A DNA stretch of 39,370 nucleotides, taken from Thermohalobaculum sp039030915. Lineage in GTDB: Bacteria; Pseudomonadota; Alphaproteobacteria; Rhodobacterales; Rhodobacteraceae. Within the stretch, counting starts at the first letter, position 1. Every line of letters starts with the position of its first letter. The notes beneath the pieces are model-generated. The model made no database searches. It was not told where the DNA came from and saw nothing but the letters and a program-made list of their open reading frames with translations. The position numbers and the translations under genes were made by a program. The stretch is from assembly GCA_039030915.1 (NCBI GenBank), contig JBCCDG010000026.1, positions 1 to 39,370 of the forward strand, written 5' to 3'. Shown piece after piece: positions 23,937 to 33,444 of this stretch.

Positions 23937-26900
23937 TCAGCCCGCCCCCAGCCCCAACGGCGCCCTCTGCCGTGGCTTGGGATTTGCGAGCCAGCGCAGA
24001 TCTTCCACCACGATGTAGAGACACGGGATGAGAAAGAGCACGATGGTCGTCGCGAAGACGATGCCATAGCCGAGGCTCACCGCCATCGGGACCAGGAAGC
24101 GGGCCTGCGCCGACGTCTCGAAGATCATCGGCGCAAGCCCCCCGAAGGTCGTCAGGGTCGTGAGAAGAATGGGGCGGAAGCGCCTCGTGCCCGCCAGCAT
24201 CATCGCCTCGACCGGCGTCGCACCGACTGCGCGCGCCTTGTTGGCATAGTCGAGCATCACGAGCGCGGCGTTGATCACCACCCCGCCGAGCGCGATTACG
24301 CCAAAGAGCGAGACGATGGAGAGCCCCATGCCCATGATCAGGTGCCCGATCACCGCCCCCGCGAAACCGAAGGGGATCGCCGCCATCACCACCAGCGGCT
24401 GGATCCAGGAGCGGAAGGGAATGGCGAGCGCCGCGTACATGAGCGCGAGCGCCAGCGCGATCGAAACCTTGAAACTGCCGAGCGTTTCCCGCCGCGTCTC
24501 CTCGTCTCCGCCGAACTGGTAGAACAACCCCGGAAAATCGGCGCGCAGCTCCGGCAGCACCTGGGATTTGAGCGCCGCGATGACCTGCGCCTCCGCATCG
24601 GGCGGGCTCAGCTTGGCAAAGACGCGCGCGATCCGCCGCCCGTCGCGCCGCTTGATCTCACCCTCCGCCCGCGTACGCGACACCTCCGCAATCTCGTAGA
24701 GCGGCGCCTCGCGACCGTCCGGCGCCCGCACGATGAGGGTCGCGATGTCGTATTCCGAGCGCCGCTCCTCCGCGGGCAGCCGCAGGCGCAGCGTGATCTC
24801 GTTGCCGCCCTCGTGGAGACGGAGCGCCTCGACACCGAGGAACGCATGGCGCACCTGCTGGCCGACTTCGCGTGCCGTGAACCCCATCGTGCGCCCCGCC
24901 TCGGTGATGCGGAAGGTGAGCTGCTCGGCACCCTTCGAGAAATCGGTCCGGGCGCTCTTGACCGAGGCAAAGGTCTTCATCCTGTCGCGCAGCACTTCGG
25001 AAGCGCGCCGCAATGTCTCGGTCGAATCATGGCCGAGCATCACCTCGATGCCGACCTCGTCGTTGCCGCCGCCATAGCGCGCCCGGAAATTCGTCCATTG
25101 TATCTCTGCCATCTGGCCGAGCCGCTCGCGCACCGCCTCCGCGAATTCGAGGCTTTCCATCGTGCGCACGGTCGGCCGCGCGAGATAGACGTCGAGCTCG
25201 AGCCGCGCACCGTCCATCTTCGTCGCCACATGGCGGACCAGCTGCTCGCCGCCGTTCTCCGCCGCCACCGCATCGACCGTGTCGATGAGCCGGCGCATCA
25301 CCTTCTCCTTGGCCTCTTCGGGCGCCCGGGCATCGAGCCCCACGACCAGCTGCACCGTGTCGCGCGGGATCGGCGGGAAAAGGCTGAAGCCCATGCGCCC
25401 CGAGATCGGCCAGGCAACCGCCATCGTCAGGATGAGGAGCATGATGGCGATGGTGGTGTAGCGCCATGAGATCGCAAGCGAGAGGAGCGGCGCGTAGAGC
25501 CGGCGGACCACCCAGGCGAGGCCGTCCGAACAGGCATGGCGCACCCGCGCGAGCCCGGCCCGGCGCGTCTGCCGCCGCCGCACGCCCGCAAGATGCCCCG
25601 GCAGCACGAAGAGCGCCTCGAGCCAGCTCACGATGAAGGCGGCGCTCACCACGATGGGGATCACCACCCAGAAGGATCCGAACCAGCCGGGCACCATCGC
25701 AAGCGGGATGAAGGCGATGATGTTGGTCACGATCGAGAAGCTGAGCGGCACCGCGATATCGCGCGCGCCCTGAACCGCCGCCTCGACGGGCTCGAGCCCG
25801 CGCTCGCGGTACTCGAAAATGTTCTCCCCGGCCACGATCGCATCGTCGACCACCAGGCCCAGTGCAACGATGAAGGCGAAGAGCGAGACCATGTTGATCG
25901 AGACGCCCGCGAGCGGCAGCAGCAGGAAGGCGCCGAGAAACGCCGTCGGAATGCCGACCGCGACCCAGAAGGCGAGCCTGATCTCCAGAAACGCGCTCAG
26001 GAGGAGGAGCACGAGCGCGAGACCAACCAGCCCGTTCCGCAGAAGGAGGTCGACGCGATCCTCGAAGAGCACGCTGCGGTCATTCGCCAGGGTCACTTCC
26101 ACCCCGACAGGCAACAACCGCTCGACGCCAGCGATGGCGCGTTTCGCGGCGTCCGAGATGGCAAGCGGCGTTTCCTGACCGACCCGCATGACCTGCATCG
26201 TTACGGCGGGCTTGCCGTCGAAGAGGCGCCGCACGGTCGTCTCCTCGAACCCACGACGAACCTCCGCGATATCGCCGAGCCTGAGGATCTGACCCTTCTC
26301 GCCCACCGTGATCGGCAGCGCGCGATAGGCCTCGATCCGGTCGAGGCTGCTGTCGACGCGGAGCTGGACGTCGCCCCGCGTGGTGCGAATGCGCCCGCCG
26401 CTGCGGTCTTCCGTTGCGCGCGCGATCGCGGTGCCGAGCTCGTTGAGCGTGAGCCCCGTCGCCCGCAGCATTGTGCGGGAGACCTCGACCACGATCTCGT
26501 GGTCCGGCGCATCCTTGAACGCGACGGTGCTGATACCGTCCTCCGTCTCGAGCCGGCTGCGCACCAGCTCCGCCGCAGCCCGGAGCGCGGGCGGATCGAG
26601 ATCGCCGTGCACATGGACATCGAGGATGGGCTTGGGCTCGTTGTTGAGATGGACGCGCGGGCGCTCCGCATCCTCGGGCAGCGTCCTCAGCGTCGAAATC
26701 ACCTGCTGCGCCTCCGCCAGAAGCTCGGGCTTGTCGGACTCGACCTTGGCGTCGAAGGCCAGCGTCGCCCGCCCCTGCACGGACCATGAATGGATGGGGC
26801 CTGCCTTGCTGAGCTCCGAGACGGGTTCCTCGAGGCGAAGGGTGAGGGCCTCCATAACCTCCCCCGGCGTCGCGCCCGGCAGAGCCACATGCACCATGAC

Positions 26901-27062
26901 GTAAGGGTCGTTGAAGGGCGGGAACAGCTCCTTGACCACGCGCTGCATGGCGATGAGCCCGCCGATGACGAGAAGCAGCATCAGGAGGTTGGGGACCACC
27001 GGGTGGCGCGCCGTCCAGCCGATGACGCCACCCTGGGAGAGGCGCTTCGCGGGCTCGCTCAT
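23937..27062 (-). CDS. Efflux RND transporter permease subunit
   Basis: The 1041-residue inner-membrane proton antiporter has the RND layout: one N-terminal membrane helix (about 22-40), a large periplasmic domain, a block of helices with the proton-relay pair in LGLVVDDAIVAGENIFEY, then a second periplasmic domain and helix block. The VVDDAIV form resembles drug exporters (HAE type) rather than heavy-metal exporters, which usually have DGAV. Substrate is unknown. Its ATG at 27062 overlaps the stop of the adaptor gene by 4 nt. No outer-membrane factor or regulator is next to it. The 3' end converges with the RNase gene. Confidence 0.93.
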   Translation of the reverse strand: MSEPAKRLSQGGVIGWTARHPVVPNLLMLLLVIGGLIAMQRVVKELFPPFNDPYVMVHVALPGATPGEVMEALTLRLEEPVSELSKAGPIHSWSVQGRATLAFDAKVESDKPELLAEAQQVISTLRTLPEDAERPRVHLNNEPKPILDVHVHGDLDPPALRAAAELVRSRLETEDGISTVAFKDAPDHEIVVEVSRTMLRATGLTLNELGTAIARATEDRSGGRIRTTRGDVQLRVDSSLDRIEAYRALPITVGEKGQILRLGDIAEVRRGFEETTVRRLFDGKPAVTMQVMRVGQETPLAISDAAKRAIAGVERLLPVGVEVTLANDRSVLFEDRVDLLLRNGLVGLALVLLLLSAFLEIRLAFWVAVGIPTAFLGAFLLLPLAGVSINMVSLFAFIVALGLVVDDAIVAGENIFEYRERGLEPVEAAVQGARDIAVPLSFSIVTNIIAFIPLAMVPGWFGSFWVVIPIVVSAAFIVSWLEALFVLPGHLAGVRRRQTRRAGLARVRHACSDGLAWVVRRLYAPLLSLAISWRYTTIAIMLLILTMAVAWPISGRMGFSLFPPIPRDTVQLVVGLDARAPEEAKEKVMRRLIDTVDAVAAENGGEQLVRHVATKMDGARLELDVYLARPTVRTMESLEFAEAVRERLGQMAEIQWTNFRARYGGGNDEVGIEVMLGHDSTETLRRASEVLRDRMKTFASVKSARTDFSKGAEQLTFRITEAGRTMGFTAREVGQQVRHAFLGVEALRLHEGGNEITLRLRLPAEERRSEYDIATLIVRAPDGREAPLYEIAEVSRTRAEGEIKRRDGRRIARVFAKLSPPDAEAQVIAALKSQVLPELRADFPGLFYQFGGDEETRRETLGSFKVSIALALALMYAALAIPFRSWIQPLVVMAAIPFGFAGAVIGHLIMGMGLSIVSLFGVIALGGVVINAALVMLDYANKARAVGATPVEAMMLAGTRRFRPILLTTLTTFGGLAPMIFETSAQARFLVPMAVSLGYGIVFATTIVLFLIPCLYIVVEDLRWLANPKPRQRAPLGLGAG

Positions 27063-28333
27063 CCGCCTTCCCCGGCCTCCGCCATCTCATCCTCCTCGAG
27101 ACGCAGCGCCATGCCGGCCGTGTAGACCGCAAGATCGGTCGTTACGATCCGGTCGCCGGGCGTGAGACCCTCGGTGACGAGCACCGTGTCGGCGCCCCGC
27201 CAGGCGATGATCAGCTCCCGGCGCTCGAGCTTGCTGTCCTTGCCATAGACCCAGGCCGTATCGTCTGGCCTCAGATACCGGCGCGGCAGGGCGACGGCAC
27301 CGGGAAGCGGTGCGCCCGCCACCTCGGCGCGCAGATAGCTGCCGAGGCGGATCACCCGCTCGTCGGCGTTCTCCGGCCGGAGCGCCAGGGGATCGGGGAT
27401 GCGGACGCTGACCACGGCCAGCCGCCCCCCCTCCTCCAGCGCCGCACCGATACGTTCGACGCTCGCCTCGCGATAGGCGCCCGCCGGCCAGACACCCGGC
27501 TGCTCGAGGCGCACCGGCTGTCCCGGCTCGATCCAGCCGAGCGCCGTCGGCGGAAGGGTGATCCGGATCTCGAAGGCATCGGTCGCGGCGAGCGAGGCCG
27601 CCTCCGCGCCTGCGGTCAGGAGGCTGCCGGGCTCTAGGCTCTCGGAGAGCACCACCGCGTCGAAAGGCGCGGTCACGACCGCCTTCTGCAATGCAGCCAT
27701 GGCTCGCTCCCGCTGTGCGACGGCCGCGGCCTTGGCCGCCTCGAGCTCCGCCATCTGCGGCTCACGCAGGATGAGGGTGCGCTGCGTGGGCGTCACGTCG
27801 AGTGGCAGGCGCTCAAAGTCCCGCCGTGCACGATCCGCCTGGCCGCGCTCCATGGTGATCCGGGCCTCGATTTCCTCGACGCGGGCCTCCGCCTCCCGAA
27901 CGGCGAGCACAAGCTCGGTCGTCTCGAGGCGAAAGGCCACTTCGCCGGCATCGAGAAAGCCATCCACCACAAGGCCGGGAGCGACCTCGCGGACACGGCC
28001 GGTGATCTCGCTCGAAAGCGTGAGGGCGCGCGCTGCCGCCACCCGGCCGAAGCCCTCTACCCGCGGCCCGCTCACCGCCGCCTCCGCCGGCACGACGCTG
28101 ACGAGCCGGGGCAGCCTTTCAGGCTGGGCGACTGCCGGGCCCGGTGCGGTATCGGCGATCTGCTGCCACGCCTCGAAGGCCAGCGCCAGGATCGCGATCG
28201 GCAGGAGCGCCTTCATCATGCCGGAGGCTGCACGGTGCCAGGCGGGCGCAGAGCGCGTCTGCGGCAGCATCTCTTCGTCACCCGGACGCTCGGGCAATGC
28301 GTCGCCCTGCTCGCGCATCGCCGTGCGCAGCAT
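27059..28333 (-). CDS. RND efflux periplasmic adaptor subunit
   Basis: The roughly 424-residue membrane fusion protein has one hydrophobic anchor (MKALLPIAILALAFEAW), a lipoyl-like half (ITGRVREVAPGLVVDGFLDAGE), a helical hairpin rich in Glu and Arg, and the second lipoyl half (VTAPFDAVVLSESLEPGSLL). Beta-barrel and membrane-proximal domains follow. It would link the permease to an outer-membrane channel in the periplasm. The start is uncertain: ATG at 28333 or 28423 and GTG at 28363 are all possible, the GTG having GGAG nearby. It is divergent from yacG. Confidence 0.85.
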   Translation of the reverse strand: MLRTAMREQGDALPERPGDEEMLPQTRSAPAWHRAASGMMKALLPIAILALAFEAWQQIADTAPGPAVAQPERLPRLVSVVPAEAAVSGPRVEGFGRVAAARALTLSSEITGRVREVAPGLVVDGFLDAGEVAFRLETTELVLAVREAEARVEEIEARITMERGQADRARRDFERLPLDVTPTQRTLILREPQMAELEAAKAAAVAQRERAMAALQKAVVTAPFDAVVLSESLEPGSLLTAGAEAASLAATDAFEIRITLPPTALGWIEPGQPVRLEQPGVWPAGAYREASVERIGAALEEGGRLAVVSVRIPDPLALRPENADERVIRLGSYLRAEVAGAPLPGAVALPRRYLRPDDTAWVYGKDSKLERRELIIAWRGADTVLVTEGLTPGDRIVTTDLAVYTAGMALRLEEDEMAEAGEGG

Positions 28334-28470
28334 GGGCCGTCTTGCGATCGCGCGGTCGTCCACCCCCGGGCTCCGATCCTCTAAGCACTCACCCGGCGGG
28401 CATTTCCACCGTGGCCTCGCCATTCTACACCAGATAGGACGCCGAACGGAAAGGTGACGGGAGAGCACGG

Positions 28471-28680
28471 ATGAGCGAGCGCATTGTGAAAGGCGGCCAT
28501 TGCCCGATCTGCGGGCGGCCAACCGAGCGCGCGCTGCGCCCCTTCTGCTCCAAGCGCTGCGCCGATGTCGATCTCGGCCGCTGGCTCACCGGCGCTTACG
28601 CGATCCCCGCCGAGGAAGCCCCGGAGGAGGCGCGCGAGGCTCGCGGTGACGGAAGCGATCGGTCGGAGGAACCCTCCTGA
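28471..28680 (+). CDS. yacG: DNA gyrase inhibitor YacG, zinc-binding
   Basis: The 69-residue protein has the four-cysteine zinc site of YacG: Cys11 and Cys14 in CPICGRP, Cys26 and Cys30 in FCSKRCADVDLG, then RWLTGAYAIP. In E. coli YacG binds GyrB and inhibits gyrase. The C-terminus is acidic and low in complexity. The ATG at 28471 follows a GGGAGAG site. Usually it sits after the RNase gene; here it is 4.6 kb away, behind the RND operon. Its last 85 nt overlap the convergent flagellar coiled-coil gene. Confidence 0.93.
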   Translation: MSERIVKGGHCPICGRPTERALRPFCSKRCADVDLGRWLTGAYAIPAEEAPEEAREARGDGSDRSEEPS

Positions 28681-29213
28681 CCGAGCCCCGTCGCACTGCG
28701 CGTCGATTGTGCGGGCAGCGCCGCGCTCGGAGGCGACCGCACTGAACGCAGCAACACCATCTCCGCCATTGCCGCCTCCGCTTGCGCCTGCTGGCGCGCC
28801 AGCCGCTCGACTGCGGCGGTGGCGACCAGGGCGCGCGCCGCCTCGACCCTGCTCCGCGCGTCCCTGAGCGCGGCGAGCGCCGCCGCCTCCTCGGCCATCG
28901 CGGCATGCGCTGTCGCTGCAAGCGCGTCCTCCATGCGGCGTACCGCCGTGGCGCCGCGCATGGCAAAGAGCAGATCCCCGCCGGTGGTCACGCCCGCGCG
29001 CATCATACGCTGAGCGCGCCGGCACTCCGCCTCGGCGGCGCCTGAGGCCGCGACCGCGGCGGCCCGCCGGTCCCGTGCGCCCGAAAGACGCGCCTCGGCA
29101 AGCGTCACCGCGACCGAAGCGGCGGCAAGCATGGCGGCGTCGCCCCTGGACGTACCGCTGGGGGTCTCGAAGGCGTCGTTCGGCGGCGCACTTGGCGAGG
29201 GCGGCCCGCTCAT
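28596..29213 (-). CDS. Ala/Arg-rich coiled-coil protein, possible FliJ analogue
   Basis: The 205-residue protein is almost wholly helical, with Ala, Glu, Arg and heptad-like patterning from about 27 to 155 and a Ser/Pro-rich tail. No clear family match was recognised. Its ATG overlaps the flhB stop by 4 nt (ATGA), so it is translated as part of the flagellar unit. Position and coiled-coil character fit a FliJ-like export chaperone, but this is inference. The last about 28 codons are antisense to the 3' end of yacG, so the tail may be little constrained. Confidence 0.6.
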   Translation of the reverse strand: MSGPPSPSAPPNDAFETPSGTSRGDAAMLAAASVAVTLAEARLSGARDRRAAAVAASGAAEAECRRAQRMMRAGVTTGGDLLFAMRGATAVRRMEDALAATAHAAMAEEAAALAALRDARSRVEAARALVATAAVERLARQQAQAEAAMAEMVLLRSVRSPPSAALPAQSTRSATGLGQEGSSDRSLPSPRASRASSGASSAGIA

Positions 29214-30298
29214 CGGCGCTGGCGCTGCTTTTCGCGCAGGCTCTCGGCGAAGAGGATCGCCGCGGCGACGGCGCGGTAATGGGCAGGGTCGATCTCGGCA
29301 CCGAGCGGCGTGGCGGCAAAGACGGCGCGGGCCGTGGCCGGGTCGCTATGAAGCGGAACGCCCGCCTCCTCGGCGCGCTCGCGGATGCGCGCGGCGATCT
29401 CGTCCACGCCCTTGGCGACGCAGACAGGCGCCTCCCTCCCACCTCGCTGCCAGGACAGCGCCACGGCCACATGCGTCGGGTTGGTAATCACGACGGCGGC
29501 GTTCGGCACCTTCTCGAGCATGCGATTCGTGGCGATCTCCTCCGCCCGCTGGCGCCGCTTGGCCTTTAGCAAAGGATCGCCCTCGGTCTCGCGCATCTCG
29601 CGCTTCATCTCCTCGGGGCTCATACGCTGGCGCTGATGGTGCTGGTGGCGCTGCCAGAAGAAGTCCGCGAGGCCGACCAGGATGGCGACGCCGAGCGTTC
29701 CGCCGAGGATCTGGCGAAGCGGCACTTCCAACAAGCGTGGCAGCAATCTCGCCTCGGCGCGGACGCTGCCGGCGATCCAGTCCATCATGCCCAGCATCAC
29801 GATCGCGAGGACGAGGAGCAGCAGGCTTAGCTTGACTGTGCTCTTCACGAACTCGCCGAGGCCGTGCGGTCCGTACTTCTGTCCGGCGTTCTCGACGGGC
29901 GAGATGCGCGAGAGCTTGGGTACCACCCGGTCTGGCGCGAAGACGATGCCGCGCATCGCGACCAGATAGGCGATCAGAAGGGCCGCCGGTGTCAGAAGGA
30001 GTGGCGCGACCGCAACCCCCATGTCGGTCGCGAGCGTGGCCCAGAGTGCGGGATCGCCGGCGAAGGCACGCGCCGAGAGTGGACCCGGGGCCTCGAGGAG
30101 ACGCAGGAGCGAGCTGCCCGCCGCCTCGGCGCCGTCCCGCCCGGCCAGCGCCAGCCCGAGGGCGAACCCGATATAGGCGATCGCCGCCTGCGCGTCCGGC
30201 GCACGCGGCAGGTCGCCCTTGCGCCGCGCCTCCTCGAGCTTTCGTTCGGTAGCGGGGAGGCTCCGCTCCTGGCCGCCATCCGCGTCGCCGCCGCTCAC
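29210..30298 (-). CDS. flhB: Flagellar export protein FlhB
   Basis: This 362-residue protein is the substrate-specificity switch of the flagellar export gate. It has the N-terminal ATERKLEEARRKGDLPRAPD motif, four hydrophobic segments and the cytoplasmic domain with the self-cleavage site NPTH (273-276). It continues with VAVALSW and CVAKGVDEIAARIRERAEEAGVP, typical of FlhB. The ATG at 30298 overlaps the fliR stop by 4 nt, and its own stop overlaps the coiled-coil gene. A type III virulence homologue is less likely given flgB, flgC and fliE in the same unit. Confidence 0.96.
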   Translation of the reverse strand: MSGGDADGGQERSLPATERKLEEARRKGDLPRAPDAQAAIAYIGFALGLALAGRDGAEAAGSSLLRLLEAPGPLSARAFAGDPALWATLATDMGVAVAPLLLTPAALLIAYLVAMRGIVFAPDRVVPKLSRISPVENAGQKYGPHGLGEFVKSTVKLSLLLLVLAIVMLGMMDWIAGSVRAEARLLPRLLEVPLRQILGGTLGVAILVGLADFFWQRHQHHQRQRMSPEEMKREMRETEGDPLLKAKRRQRAEEIATNRMLEKVPNAAVVITNPTHVAVALSWQRGGREAPVCVAKGVDEIAARIRERAEEAGVPLHSDPATARAVFAATPLGAEIDPAHYRAVAAAILFAESLREKQRQRR

Positions 30299-31152
30299 CG
30301 CATCACCCCCGCGCCGCCGATGCTGCCCCCGGGCGATGCGCCCGGGCCCGGGCCGCCGAGCGGATCCACCGCCACGGCGGCGCGTGCCTCCTCCCAGCGG
30401 GCGAAGAGGTCGGGGAGAGAGAGCCAGAGCGCCGCCAAGCCGATGCCAACGAGGAGAGGCGCGCCCACAAGGGCGACGAGAAGCTGCGGCATGGCCCGGC
30501 TGAGCGCGCCGAGGGTGAGGTTGTAGGCAAAGCCTGCAAGCACGAAGGGCGTCGCGAGGCCCAGGCCCAGCGCGAAGGTTTCCGCGATCCGCGCGGCCGA
30601 CCAGTCGGCGACCGCCGGCCCCGCGAGGCCGAGGCCGAAGGGCAGGATGGCATAGAGGCCGGCAAGGGCGGCTACCGCATCCACATGCAGGCCTCCTGCA
30701 AGCATGAGCGCGATGCCGCCCATCGAGAGGAAGCTGGCGAGCGACGGCTCCGCCTCACCGGCCACGGGGTTGCCGAAGATGTGGCTGATGCTGATGCTCT
30801 GCGAGGCGACCGTGCCTGCCACCTGCAACGCCCAAACGAGGAGCCTGAAGGAAACGCCGATCAGCAGACCCGCCGCCGCCTCCGCAACGAGGAGGAGTAG
30901 CAGGGCGACGGGGACCCGCGGCGCCTCTGCCGCGAAACCCGAGATGAGCGGCGTGAGCAGCCACGTGATCGCCAGCGCGACCCCAAGGCGTACGCGCATC
31001 GGGATGCCGCGCTCACCGAGCCCTGGCAGGACGGCAAGCGCTGCACCGACACGGGCGAAGACGCCGGCCGCCGCCAGCGCGAGAACGGGCGCCACGCCAA
31101 ACAGGCCAGCCAGGACGGCTATTAACGCATCGTCCGCCTCTGCACCGTTCAT
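30295..31152 (-). CDS. fliR: Flagellar biosynthetic protein FliR
   Basis: The 285-residue inner-membrane protein is part of the export gate complex. It has about six hydrophobic segments, GERGIPMRVRLGVALAITW, and the central SISHIFGNPVAG block, whose GNP is typical of FliR. The C-terminus is Gly/Pro-rich and unusual. I chose ATG 31152, which gives a normal N-terminus; the open frame extends 19 codons further. The stop overlaps flhB by 4 nt. It lies 132 nt downstream of flhA. Confidence 0.93.
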   Translation of the reverse strand: MNGAEADDALIAVLAGLFGVAPVLALAAAGVFARVGAALAVLPGLGERGIPMRVRLGVALAITWLLTPLISGFAAEAPRVPVALLLLLVAEAAAGLLIGVSFRLLVWALQVAGTVASQSISISHIFGNPVAGEAEPSLASFLSMGGIALMLAGGLHVDAVAALAGLYAILPFGLGLAGPAVADWSAARIAETFALGLGLATPFVLAGFAYNLTLGALSRAMPQLLVALVGAPLLVGIGLAALWLSLPDLFARWEEARAAVAVDPLGGPGPGASPGGSIGGAGVMR

Positions 31153-31284
31153 GGCAGCGTGGAACCTTCCACCGCCGACCGCCGCACGGCATCGATCGTC
31201 CTGGGACACGCGCTCGCGGCGGTCCGCCTGCCCAGGCCAGTCGGCATCTGTCGGACGCGGGGTTCCACGGCACTCATCACCGGA

Positions 31285-33444
31285 TCAGCATGCGGCGGTG
31301 CCGACGAGGCTCAACTGCGTGCGCGTCCCGATCTCCTCATAGGAAAGCACGGGGTTGAGGATGCCCTTTGCCTCCAGCACCTCGCTCAGAAAGCGCCGGC
31401 GCCTTGCGCTCGTGGCGACGACGGCCGTCAGACCCTGGCGCGCAGGCCCGGTGAGCGCGGCCTTCACGCTTTGCGCGAGCTTGTTGAAGGCATCCGGCGG
31501 CAAGGCGATGTCGCCCGACACGCTCTGCGCCGTATGAGCGCCGCCGGCGAAACCCGATTTGGCGGTACCCTGCGGCTCGGGGGCGGGCGGCTGCTCGTGG
31601 GTCTCGAAGAGCCGCTCCCACCCTTCGTCGAGCTGCACGAGCGGCAGCCGCCCCTGCGGGTCGGTCAGCCGCGCGACGATGAGAAAGGCAATCCGCCGTC
31701 GCACATGCTCGATCGTGGCCTCCAGCGAAAGGCTCGCGGCCCGAGCCTCTGCCGCCGCCTCCAGAATGAGCTGCAGGTTGCGGACGGGGACCCGCTCATC
31801 GAGCAGACCGCGCAGAACCGCCTGCAGAAGATCGTGCGACACCCGCTCTGGCACGAACTCGTCGACGATGCGCCGGTTCGCGTCTGCACGGGCCGGGTCG
31901 GACGGGCGGCAGAATTCGTCCAGAAGCCGCCTCAGTGCCCGGCGCGTGCAGAGCCGGCCCAGACTGCCCTTCACCGTCTCGAGAAGATGGGTCGCCACGA
32001 CCTCCGCCGGCGTGATGACCGGCAGGCCGAGCATCTCCGCCTCCTCTTGCGCATCGGGCGCGATCCAGCGGGCGGGCGCGCCATAGACCGGCTCGGCCAC
32101 GTCCCGGCCCGGCGCGGTCAGCGCGATGTCGTCGCGCAGCAGCACCATCACGCGACCGGGTATGAGGTCGGCTTCCGCCGCCTGCGTGCCGTGGATGAGG
32201 ATCGCGTAGCGATTCTCCGACAGCAGCGGATCGTCGGTCAGTCGGACCTCCGGCATTACAAAACCGAATTCGCTCGCGATGTGGCGGCGCATGTTACCGA
32301 TGCGCGCATCGAGCCCGGCGCCCGGCGCGACCACCGCGGGCAGGAGCGCGGGGTGGAAGCGGACATGGATTTCATCGACGTCGAGCAGATCGCCGAGCGG
32401 GCGATCGCGGCCGAGCACCCCTTCCGGAGCGTCCTCATCGGCGGGATCCTCCGTAGCGTCCTTGCCGTCGGCCGCCTGCCACGCCGCCCAAGACACACTG
32501 CCGAGGATCGCGGCCCCTGCCAGAAAGGGCAGGAACGGCAGCCCGGGCACGAAGGCGAAGAGCGCCATCAAACCCGCCACGGTCGCAAGTGCCGCAGGGT
32601 ATCCGCCGAGCTGCCCGCTCAACGCCTGATCCGCCGAGCCGATGACACCCCCCTTCGAGAGAAGGAGCGCCGCGGCGATCGACGTGATGACCGAGGGGAT
32701 TTGGCTGACCAGCCCGTCGCCAACCGTCAGCATCGAGTAGGTCTCGACCGCCTGCATGAGCGTCAGGTCATGCACCGCGAGGCCCATGGCGAGGCCCATT
32801 ACCAGGTTGAGGAGCGTGATGAGCAGGCCCGCGACTGCGTCGCCCTTCACGAATTTCGAGGCGCCGTCGAGAGAGCCATAGAACGTCGTCTCCTCCTGCT
32901 CGAGTCGCCGGCGTTCCTTCGCCTCGGCATGGCTGAGCGCGCCCGCTGCCATGTCGCTGTCGATCGCCAGCTGTTTGCCTGGCATTGCGTCGAGCGCGAA
33001 GCGTGCGCCGACTTCCGCCATGCGCCCCGCGCCCTTCGTGACTACGACGAAGTTGACGATCAGCAGAACGCAGAAGACGACGAGACCGAGAAAGATGTTC
33101 CCGCTCATGATGAAGCGCGCGAAGCCCTCGATAACGCCGCCTGCCGCGTCCGGGCCGGTATGACCCTCGCCGATTATGAGCTTGGTGGAAGCGACGTTGA
33201 GGGCGAGGCGGAGCATCAGCGCGCCGAGCAGCACGGTCGGGAAGGACGAGAAGTCGAGCGGGCGCTGGATAAAGAGTGTGATCGTGAAGATCAGGATTGC
33301 GAGCGCGAAGGAGGCCGCAAGGCCCACATCGAGCAGCCAGGCCGGCATCGGCAGGATCATCATGCAGATGACCGCCATCAGGGCGAGCGCGAGCAATACC
33401 GTGGGCGGCGGAGTCGCGGCACGCCTGTATCGCGCGAACGTCAT
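31285..33444 (-). CDS. flhA: Flagellar export protein FlhA
   Basis: The 719-residue protein is the large export gate subunit. The first about 320 residues hold eight membrane segments and the conserved FHIPEP-type region, followed by LPFLPFLAG and a charged linker. The cytoplasmic domain includes VLLRDDIALTAPG, VYGAPARWI and VVATHLLETVKGSLGRL. MILPMPAWLLDVGLAASF matches FlhA's start. The ATG at 33444 overlaps the transglycosylase stop by one base (TGATG), which couples the two. Confidence 0.96.
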   Translation of the reverse strand: MTFARYRRAATPPPTVLLALALMAVICMMILPMPAWLLDVGLAASFALAILIFTITLFIQRPLDFSSFPTVLLGALMLRLALNVASTKLIIGEGHTGPDAAGGVIEGFARFIMSGNIFLGLVVFCVLLIVNFVVVTKGAGRMAEVGARFALDAMPGKQLAIDSDMAAGALSHAEAKERRRLEQEETTFYGSLDGASKFVKGDAVAGLLITLLNLVMGLAMGLAVHDLTLMQAVETYSMLTVGDGLVSQIPSVITSIAAALLLSKGGVIGSADQALSGQLGGYPAALATVAGLMALFAFVPGLPFLPFLAGAAILGSVSWAAWQAADGKDATEDPADEDAPEGVLGRDRPLGDLLDVDEIHVRFHPALLPAVVAPGAGLDARIGNMRRHIASEFGFVMPEVRLTDDPLLSENRYAILIHGTQAAEADLIPGRVMVLLRDDIALTAPGRDVAEPVYGAPARWIAPDAQEEAEMLGLPVITPAEVVATHLLETVKGSLGRLCTRRALRRLLDEFCRPSDPARADANRRIVDEFVPERVSHDLLQAVLRGLLDERVPVRNLQLILEAAAEARAASLSLEATIEHVRRRIAFLIVARLTDPQGRLPLVQLDEGWERLFETHEQPPAPEPQGTAKSGFAGGAHTAQSVSGDIALPPDAFNKLAQSVKAALTGPARQGLTAVVATSARRRRFLSEVLEAKGILNPVLSYEEIGTRTQLSLVGTAAC

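Noticed and set aside
23880..25469. Plus-strand open frame of 529 codons
   Set aside because: It is antisense to the RND permease and its composition is that of a shadow frame.
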